64,000 nt of DNA. Origin: Durusdinium trenchii. Taxonomy: Eukaryota; Sar; Dinophyceae; Suessiales; Symbiodiniaceae. Numbering within the stretch: position 1 is the stretch's first letter; every line of letters starts with the position of its first letter. The stretch is from contig CAXAMN010008557.1 of the NCBI GenBank assembly GCA_963970005.1, positions 331,529-395,528 on the forward strand, given 5' to 3'. The notes under the pieces were generated by a model. The model searched no databases. It was given only the letters and a program-made list of their open reading frames with translations, and was not told the DNA's origin. Made by a program: the position numbers and the translations under genes. This document shows positions 21,210-30,300 of this stretch, in pieces.

Positions 21210-22222
21210 TATGGATTGATAGCTTTGAATATGGATGGATTGAGCAGGATTGAGTAATCATGATTGAGCAACCGATCTGGCGATCTGATGCGATCTGGGA
21301 TTTCAGAAATGACATCGCCTTTAGATGCCCCAAGTCATTTGTGTTTGCAAAAAGACATCTGCCATCACCTGCTAACCTTTCCGAAAAGATCTGGCATTTG
21401 CATGCATTTGTCATACTAACCTATTTAGGCATCAAAACATGTTAGACTCACAATTGGCAGCGATATAGAATTCACGCAATTGAATCCTGATCAGAACTGT
21501 AAACGCGCAGTTAGTATGTTTGTCATTCTGCTCCAATGTCATGTGCTTTACGTTGCAGTGCCTTTGGCGTTGCAGCAATCACAACTTGGGTAAGTGCTCC
21601 AGTGGAAAATATCCAATACCGTGTCGCGATGTGCGTAACAAGAAGCTAATAATAACAAGGTGCATCGCTACTAGTTGCAAGGACGCTGGTAGCCAAGTGC
21701 AAAACTACTAGGTAACAAGAAGCTACTGGTAAATGGATACTCCACTCCGTCCACACGCCATGTTCACCACCGTCCCTCGTTCGCCGACTTAGTCGGCTTC
21801 CCAGGTGTCGAACTCGATGGCACGGCATCGGCATTTGCAAGGTTTCTTCGAGGTCCAGGAGACGATTCCCATAGACCCCGAGGACCCCGACTGAGACCAT
21901 CACACGAATGCCACACGTTCTTTTTTTAATCCTGACTTTTGCTGATTTGTAACGATCTTGTGGCTAGGGCTTGTAGGTTTTCTTTTTGGCATGTGTCCAT
22001 GTGAATAGGGGCCAATTGATGATGCAAGTTCGGCCTCAGAGAAAACCTGTAAGTTGCGAATATGCTAGAAAACGGGGTGCCCAGAGACTCTCGGGATACT
22101 CCAGCAGCAACTGCCCAGGAGCCGCTGTTTGGCCCCTGCCTCTACATTTGCCGAAGGCTTTGACAATAGGCTTTGAGCCTTGAAGCTTCCCTGCCCTCAT
22201 CCCTTGCAATTCTTCGTTGCAG
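21210..22222. other. Stretch with a possible microexon and repeats
   Basis: 21559-21589 lies between a good acceptor (TGCTTTACGTTGCAG) and a consensus GTAAGTGC donor and reads AFGVAAITTW; it may be a 31-nt exon of the gene ending at 22501. 21640-21735 carries degenerate CTAGTAG-type repeats (ACTAGGTAACAAGAAGCTACT). The remainder shows nothing clear. Confidence 0.35.
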
Positions 22223-22501
22223 CCACTTGCTGCAGTTTGGGGTGAAGATGCCCAACTCCCCAACTCGCTCAAGGATGAATCGAGTTTGAGCGTCTTTGTT
22301 CGAAGGCACAGTCCAGTCGAGCCTTTCAGCAGCAGCGGCACTGCACTGGGGGAATCTGCATTGGAGGTTTCCTCGCAGAACTTAGCAAGAAGATGCTCAT
22401 GGAGTGAAGATGACTGCAGTAGATCGTTTGCTTCGGCACACGTGCCAAAACCGTTGGAACCGGAGCGCGGTTTCCATCTCCAACTCCGAGGGCACGGTTG
22501 A
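22223..22501 (+). CDS. Candidate terminal exon, serine-rich protein
   Basis: CTTGCAATTCTTCGTTGCAG is a strong acceptor ending at 22222. The frame is open in phase 0 for 92 codons to a TGA at 22499. The protein is serine-rich and acidic (WGEDAQLPNSLKDESSLSVF, RRHSPVEPF, ALEVSSQNLARRCSWSEDDC), with RRHS and RRCS sites resembling basophilic kinase targets. It looks like a disordered regulatory tail. No family is recognised. An antisense frame exists but lacks comparable splice signals. Confidence 0.48.
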   Translation, partial: PLAAVWGEDAQLPNSLKDESSLSVFVRRHSPVEPFSSSGTALGESALEVSSQNLARRCSWSEDDCSRSFASAHVPKPLEPERGFHLQLRGHG

Positions 22502-23659
22502 AAGAGCCCAGAGTGAAGAAAGATGAAAAAAGGATGCTGCGCAAAAGAAGCTATCTGAGATGACCTTTGCAACGTTTGGGCCTGTTGGAATGTGGGGGCC
22601 TCTTTTGTGGATGAACCATGATGAAGCAAATTCTTGATTCTCATGCAGGCAGCACTACCACCCAAAAGGCCAAGTGAGTCCGGGCGGGAGTGGCGGCCTC
22701 AGCCCCGACCCTCATCCATCCGATGAGAGGCAAGATTCAGCCCACGGGAATGCCACAGCTTCTTTTGGTCTTGTTTCTATTAGCTTCTTGTTTCTACTAG
22801 TAAGGCACTTGTTTCTACTAGTAAGGCACTTGTNNNNNNNNNNACTAGTAAGGCACTTGTTACTACTAGTAAGGCACTTGTTACTACTAGCTTCCTAGTA
22901 GCGCGAATGCTTTGTATGAGAATCTTCGGCACCTTTGGGCTGGATCGCCAATGATCAAGCCGACGTGTTGGGGTCATCGATTTTACCAGATGCAAGTCGG
23001 ACATGGCCAAAGATGCCATGGTCAAAGGCTTCAGACTTGGCCAATTCAGACTTGGAGATGTATTGGCGGAGCGGAGGATAGAGCCATGCCTGGCCATGGC
23101 TGGCCACACCTGAAAAGACAGAAACGACACTGAAAAGGGGAGCTTAGAATAGTGCTGAAAGCACATGTCTTCCGTACCGAGCGTCACATCACTATAGTGT
23201 TGGAACTGGTTCTCGAGCTGATTTGGCTGCATGATCAAAAAGAAGTGTTTGGTGTGGCACACTTGTGAAACGAACAACCAGAACAGTTCACAACAATCCA
23301 CGGCATCATCGGTGTGGATACAGTATCTCATAGCGTCTTCGTATCTCTTTGAGGATCGCAGGTCGGAATAATGTAGACTACCGACTGTTAATAAAACTCT
23401 CCGGTTTTTTAAACAGTCACATGTTTGTGCCTCGGCCGACTTCACACCTGGCAATCGGAGCTGCAAAGTCTCAGCTTACACCAACAGAGTCATGAGAATC
23501 CATGAAGTAGATGAACAGTCGTTCATTCTCTATCATTCTGAATCATTCTCTATGCTTCGGTTCATTCTGGTGGACACGAGTGCACACTATGGACACTCCA
23601 TCTAGTGGCACAGAAGTCACAAAACACTTCTTCTCGTACGACTCCTACGACGATGTTAT
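22502..23659. other. Gene-poor stretch
   Basis: Apart from the repeat at 22785-22900 nothing is supported. The minus frame 22780-23466 runs through that repeat and is discounted. Confidence 0.4.
22785..22900. repeat. 21-bp tandem form of the CTAGTAG repeat, with assembly gap
   Basis: TTTCTACTAGTAAGGCACTTG is repeated in tandem and is interrupted by ten Ns at 22834-22843. The gap lies inside the array, so the true copy number is unknown. Confidence 0.9.
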
Positions 23660-24052
23660 ATGGCAGAAGGCCGCAAGGAGTACGTGTGGTACCCGGCGGA
23701 AGACAAAGAAGAGTGGCGCTTGTGTCAGCTGCTGAGCAGGACACAGACCGTTTTGCCAGACAAGTCTCAGACTGCACGAGTCCACTGTTAGAGGTGTCTG
23801 GGACTACAGAACATTTAAGATATTTTAAGATCATTTAAGTCTATTTCCCCTGGCAAGGTTCTTGCAAGGATGACGTTTGAATTCATGCCGCGGAGTGCCG
23901 CTGTTGCATCCGATTTCAATCAGCAGCTACAGATCCCTGTAGTGCTTGTTGTAATCAAAACCCATCATTGGCCTGGGGGCATGAATGGCTATGACTATGA
24001 GGTTGAGGTGTTCATGAGGGATGGCGCTTCAGTTTTCCAACGTCTTCTGTGA
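23660..24052 (+). CDS. Candidate two-exon gene, unknown protein
   Basis: Exon 1 (23660-23779) starts with an ATG and reads AEGRKEYVWYPAEDKEEWRL and then CQLLSRTQT; it ends in phase 0 before GTCCAC. Exon 2 (23858-24052) follows TTTCCCCTGGCAAG in phase 0 and reads LQIPVVLVVIKTHHWPGG and YDYEVEVFMRDGASVFQRLL to a TGA. The predicted protein has 104 residues, with alternating hydrophobic stretches suggesting beta strands. The N-terminal part faintly resembles an SH3-like fold, but that is a guess. The copia element lies 129 bp downstream. No family is confirmed. Confidence 0.45.
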
Positions 24053-24176
24053 TTAGAACATGTGATTCACCGGACTATATAAGCCAAGTAATGCAGTCCA
24101 TCCTTGCACACCGCTCGTGCCAGGACACCTGGAGGCGGCACCAGTCTACGCTTCAATGAGAAGGAGTGCATGTTTT

Positions 24177-24181
24177 CTCGG
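24177..24181. repeat. Target-site duplication, left copy
   Basis: CTCGG abuts the 5' LTR and is repeated at 32800-32804 immediately after the 3' LTR. A 5-bp duplication is normal for LTR elements. Confidence 0.9.
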
Positions 24182-24268
24182 TCTGTTGAGTGAAGACAAG
24201 CACAAGTGACCTCTTAACTGAGGCATTTTGTTCAAGTGAAAAGAAGCGGTTCGCGCTTTGTCGATGAG
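24182..24268 (+). repeat. 5' long terminal repeat (87 bp)
   Basis: The repeat begins TCTGTTGAGTGAAG and ends TTTGTCGATGAG. It is identical at all 87 positions to 32713-32799. It is unusually short and does not have the common TG...CA ends. It must contain the promoter and the R region, but I see no TATA box. Confidence 0.93.
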
Positions 24269-24280
24269 GGTTATGAGCCC
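24269..24280 (+). other. Primer-binding site matching the tRNA-iMet anticodon arm
   Basis: GGTTATGAGCCC directly follows the 5' LTR. Its complement, GGGCTCATAACC, is the anticodon stem-loop of an initiator methionine tRNA (anticodon CAT). This is the arrangement used by Drosophila copia, which primes with the 3' end of a cleaved 5' half of that tRNA. It is not the usual match to a tRNA 3' CCA end. Confidence 0.8.
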
Positions 24281-24308
24281 AAAGTCGACGTTTTTTTAAC
24301 TTCCAGCC

Positions 24309-27300
24309 ATGGACCGAGCCCACTCGCTCCCTCCGACGGGGGGGCCAGTGGTGGCCAATCCATGGTGGTCAGATCGGCTGAAGGCCGAGGTGGCACTCCG
24401 GGCGCGAAGACCGGAGAACCTCCCGCTCCCGCAGGACGGCGAGGATGATGACTGGGAGGAGCGAGAAGCAGCTCCGGTGAGGGATGGTCGCACTGGCACC
24501 TCTGGAAAAGGGCACGGTGAAGTGCCACAAGGAGGATCTCAGAGTGGCAGGATGTTCGTCACCCCACCTAGTCATCGTCAAGCTGAAGGCCGTGGTCAGG
24601 GACGGCGATCTGACGGAACCATGCCGATGAGCGCCACTCCGACTGAAAAGAAGTCTTTGGGAGGACAGGGCAAGGTCACCGAGGGCCCTCTTCCACCAAA
24701 AGTCACCGCCAAGGCTTCAGTTTCGGAGCCTGATCACCTCCAAAGAGCCTTTGAAGCGGAGATGGTCACCTTTTTGAGGGAGCAAAATGAGTTGTTGACG
24801 AGTGAGGTCGCTGAACTGAAACGTCAACAAACCATGCAGGGCAGCGCCACTTCTTCGTCGATCCCGTCGTCGTGGGAACGTGTGGATGGTGGGCCGGCTG
24901 GATGTGGTGGTGGGGAAAAGATCACCATGAAGTCCTTGCATGTTGAACCTCCTCAAACCCCAAGAGGGCGAAGTCCCACAAAAAGGGGCCAAAAGGATTT
25001 GTCCAAGTTCACACCAAATGGCACGCAAGTGCCACCTGGGCCGCCGCCTGGTGATGTGGATGGTGGTCTGGAGCTGCCTCCGTTTCCTGCGCCTGGCACC
25101 TTGGCAGAACAGTTGAGAGGGTATGAAGTCGCAGATGGGCGGCGCCACCACGGCGACGACCATTGGTTGCCTCTTGGCTTGAGGGAGGGGAAAACCTTCG
25201 AGCCGCGGGTGACTCCTGCGGAACTTCATGCATCTCGGCTGGAACAGGAAGTGGCAGACCTTCGAAAGACCCTCGAGCGCCTGAAGGATGAAGCCAAGGT
25301 TTCGTTTGTAGCCAGCTCCCATGACACTTCTAGCGCACCTCAAAAGGGAAACTTTGTGGGTCTTCATGGTCATGAATTTCAAGATTTTCTAGCGGGTCCG
25401 ATGGGCAGTTCTCACACAGCTCACGGTCATGATGGTGTATGCCCTCCCAATCCTGACGGTGTTTGTCAACAGGATCCTTGGGTGTCGGTTCCAGGAGGTC
25501 GCAACATCAGTCCTGAGCCGCCTGCTGGTGGAACTGGGGGCTATGGTCGTTGGAGAGGGGATGACGGTGTTGGTCCTGCCCCCCTTCCATGGAATGAAGG
25601 CACTGGCAATAGCAAAGCAGAGCTTCCCGAGCTGGCATCCGATGCATCGCCTATTGAATTAGGTGACTGGCTGGCGGTTTGCGGCCCAGTGCTCCGGGAC
25701 ATCTCTCAGGTGAGCGCTCGCTGGTGGAATCTGACATTGAGAGAGGCTCAATGCTTCTACGACCGCTGGAAGACAAGCTCGCCTCTCGCTCGGGTACAAA
25801 TCAATCCTCGGCTGCCGGATGAGTTGTTGGACGGCCGATACCAGCGCACAGAGCAAAGAGGTGTCAACTTGCTTCTACGGGCCATTCCGGCCGACCAGCA
25901 ACAGGCCTTGATCACCGCCAGAGAGCTGACTTCCACGGCTTTGCTGTTTCGCCTCCTGGTACGCTATCAACCAGGGGGTGCGGGGGAGAAGGCCATCCTT
26001 TTGTCGAAGCTCACAGTGTTGGACAAGAGCGGAAGCATCACGGAGCTGGCGGCAGCACTCCGGTCTTGGAGGAGGCACTTCGCTCGAGCTCAAGAAATCA
26101 GTGCTGTGCTCCCTGATGGAACATTGCTGTTGAAGGCATTGGAACCAGCATGCACTCAAATAGCCACCTTGGACACCCAAGCTTCGTTCAGGTTGGCTCA
26201 AAGCCGTTTGCAGCTGGATCAACAACCTCACCACCAAGGAGTTTGGCGGTTTAGCCAGTGTTTGCTTGCAGAGGCTGAGACTATTGCCTTGATGAGCTCT
26301 ACACCTGCGGTCACGCCCTCACCGGTCAAGGTGAAGCAGCTGGAAGCGCCAACCAAAGCTTCCATTCATGGCCCCTCTGGTCATGACAAAGGCAAGGGCA
26401 CTTCGATGGCTACAACGCCTTGCAAGTATTTTCGCTCAGAGTCTGGTTGCAAAGCTGGAAAGAACTGCAAATGGTCACATGCTTGGGATGGTATTGATGA
26501 CAAGTCACCCCGCTGTTGGATTTGTGGTGGCAAAGATCACCGCAAGCAGGACTGCAAGCGCAAGTCGGGCACCAAGTCCGGAAAAGATGGCAAGACCACC
26601 AGTGAACCGAGCGGTTCAGGGGGAGGCAAGTCGTCTCTCTCTTCGAATGCTGCCACTGCACCGTTGCTTTCCACGCCATCTACAGGTGGTCCATCTTCCA
26701 CAACAACGACTCCCATGAAGTTGAAGGAGCTGGAGGTTGCGGGGGAGGGTCAACTGGGTCAAAGCAGTGAAGCTATGTCAACTGATGGAGGTGGAAAGGG
26801 TGAAACAGGAGCAACTTCGGCGACCAGCGAAGCCCTGCTGCAAGAAGCAACAAAGCTGCTGAAGTCACTGCGGGCTCCTACGTTGAAGGTCATCAAGGTC
26901 AGCCAGCTGGAAGCCGATCCAAATGGCTTGATGGTCCTCCTGGATTCAGGGGCAACACATGCCCTGAGACCTGCTCTGAGTTTGCAGGAGTGGGAAGGTG
27001 CAGTGCCAACTCAGGTCACCTTGGCCGACGGAATTACGGACAAGCTGCGCCTGAAGGCCGACTCCAAAGTGCTTCTCTCCAACCCGGCCGACAGTGAGTT
27101 GTCCTGGATTGTTCCTTTGGGCGGCATTGCTGAACTGGGCTACCGTTTTGAGTGGAAGAATACTCAATGCACCTTGTATGACGAAGCTGGACAGGAGCTC
27201 AATGTCTGGATCCAAAATGGATGTCCCATGGTGCTTCGGGAGGTCGGCAAGGCCATGATCGATCGACTTGAACGGCAGCAAATCCGCCTCGCGCGAAAGG

Positions 27301-30300
27301 CTCAGCTGCTGCAGGCCATGTCGCTGGACCCATCCTCAACAGTGATGCAAGCGCTCCAGCAGTCTACTGAGATGGCTCTGACCTACAAGTTGAGAGCACT
27401 GTTCGAGGACCTCCCGGATGACGTGTTGATGCGTGTCATTCCGGACTTGTCCGACATCCACAACCTGGATGGCCAGTTGCTGCCATGGAATCGGCGAAAA
27501 CGTCGCCGTGTTGAACGTGCCAAGCAAATCGTGTTGCACCTGTTTTCCGGCCCAGACTCCAAGTACTGGGAGCGAGCACTTCAGAAGGGCAACGTGGAGG
27601 TGCTATGTGTTGATTTGCAAGCGGAAGTTGCGGCTGACATCCATGATGACATGGTGTTCAAGTACCTGTTGTCGCTGGCTGCCTCAGGTCGTGTGAAGGC
27701 CCTCATTGGCGGCCCACCATGTCGTACGGTGTCAGCTTTGAGGTACCAAGATGATGGAGGCCCAGGAGTCCTGCGGACTGAGCAGCATCCCTACGGCTTG
27801 CCTCACCTGTCCTCATCGGATCAGGCCTTGGTCACTGGGGACAGTGTCCTCCTGTTCAGGATGCTGGCGCTCTACGTCTTGTGTGAAGATGTCCGCCATG
27901 ATGATGAGCCTCAGACAGCTTTGGCCATCGAACAACCTGAAGATCCAGCACGTTACCGGTCAGCTTCCGAAGTGCAGGAGAAGCAGTTCATGCCCATCTG
28001 GCGCACCAAGGAATGGAGAGCTTTTGAAGCCACCTACAACGTGCGGTTGATTCACTGCGACCAAGGACCAATGGGGCACTCCAGAAGAAAGCCTACATCG
28101 CTGGCTGTGGTGCTAAGGGACATTCATGCTCTCGATGGTGTTCGGGGGCCTTCAAGTGGCATTCAGCCTGAGGAGCAGGCCCGTGATCGACAGGCCATGA
28201 CTATGCAGGAGCGGTGTAACTCCTCCAAGCAATGGGCGGAGTGGGCTCCGGGCTTAAAAACAGCTTTGGTGCTGGCTTTGAATGACCATCTTCATCGTGG
28301 CAACATGCCTTCACTCGATGCAGCCTTGAAGCCTTTGGGTCAAGTGGCTTTGGACAGTTGGCGGCAGCATTACCTCAATGACCACATGCCGGCCCGTCGG
28401 GATTGCAAGGATTGCGTCCGCTCTGCAGCACGCAGTAAGCCACACAGAAAAATCAATCACCCAGAGGCCTACACCTTGAGCATCGATTTGTCTGGCAAGA
28501 TGGCCATTGGTCAAGACCAGCATCGACATGATTGCAAGTATATGATGGTTGCCGTCTACACCTTTCCGGTGGACCATGCAGGCAATCCTTTGGCGGAGTT
28601 CGCCATGAGTTCAAGTGTCACACCACCCTCACCTACTCCGGATGATGATGAGTACACGCCCACAGAACCGGAAGGCGATGATCCGGGTGAAGACCTTCTC
28701 TCAGAAGAGGCTGTTCCGGCTCTAGAGGGCCCGGGGGAGGCTGGTGATGATGCCGCTGTGAAGCGGGGCCAAGCAGCTATGGAAGCTTGGCAAAGTCGAG
28801 TTCAAGAAGCCCAAGACGTCGCGGTGCGCAACGTCACCTTTGTTGAGGTGCTGCCTGGCAGGGCTGTTCACCACATCCTACAAGCTCTTGCTCGCATCTA
28901 CGCTCGTCTTCGTAGTTTGGGGCTTCCTTTGTATCGCTTGCACTGCGATCGAGCAAGAGAGCTGATTTCTGCACCCGTTCGCCGCTGGACATTGGACAGA
29001 GGCATTGTCACAACGCTGACTTCAGGCGACTCGTACAAATCCAATGGTCGTTGTGAAGGAGAGTTGGGGGTGATAAAGAAGCATGTCCGCACTGTGGTTT
29101 CCACGTCTGGCTTGGGCTTGGAGCATTGGCCGCTGGTTGCGACACATGTTGGAGAACGTCGCCTCAGAGGACAGCTTCGCAGTCTTGGTCTGCCTGTAGG
29201 GCACCTTCTTCAGTTCGGCACTCGGGCATATGCCCTGAAGAAGTCGTGGCAGGACAGATACCAACCCTGGCGCGACATCAGGGATGAAGTCATCATCCTT
29301 GGCCCAGCGCTGCAATCCTCACTGACAAGCACCAGTTACTATGTGCAATCGGTGGAGACCAAGCGGTTCTTTTACACTGATGATGTGGTGGTGCCATCTC
29401 ATACGCAGCCAGAGGCCGCTGATGCTTGTGTCTATCTCCCGGAGATTGGGGATCAACCTCCGAGCACTCCATCTTGGGAAGGCCAAATTCCTCGGCGCCG
29501 GCTTCGTGAAAAGACTGCGGTGCCACAGCTGTCCATGGTATACATGGAGGGGGAGATGTCCGCTTGTGTTCAAAAATGGCTTTGTGAACATCGTGCATTG
29601 TTTGATGAACATGCTCCAAATGATCCGGTATTGGCCAGTCTTGAAGTGAGTAGTGACAGTTGGACTGTCGAGACGCCTGCAAGGACCTCCAGCAGTGACA
29701 GCTGGAACGTTGAAGGGACTAGTGAAGGATCCTCCCAGGGGACACAGGTAAAGGGTTCAGGGGTGGAGGATTCGTTTGGAGGTGAGGAGAAGGAGGAGGC
29801 GCCAAACAACCAGGACGGTGGCTCATGCCTGGTGGCCTCGTTGCAAAGTAAAGTCCCTGGGAGGATACCTATCACAAGGATCCAGATGATTCAGGCGATG
29901 CAGGAGCACCTGGCCGATTACGTGGGAGAGGAGATGAGTCACATCGACCTCACCATGGCGGAGCAGGGTTGTTATGCTGAGGTGGTGTCAAGGGCCATCA
30001 TGCACAAGCTGGAGGCTGAAGAGACTTTGCTCCAGTATCAACAGGACCAGGAGGCGTTGAACGCCAAGGAATTGGAGGAAGAGTTTTTGGTCACCAAAAC
30101 GGTTAGCAACCGTGAGGTCCTGGACGACTTCGAGAACTGGATCCCCTCCATCACCGCAGAGTTTGATCAGCTGGTGCGAACAAAACAAGCGGTGGAGCAA
30201 ATCACAAAAAGAAGCCTCCAAGATCGAGCTCAACGTGAGGGCAAGACTATCGAGTTGCTACCAGCCAAGATGGTCTACACCCGCAAATCGGGAGCTGGAG

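Noticed and set aside
22780-23466. 228-codon minus-strand ORF across the gap at 22834
   Set aside because: Starts inside a tandem repeat and spans ten Ns.
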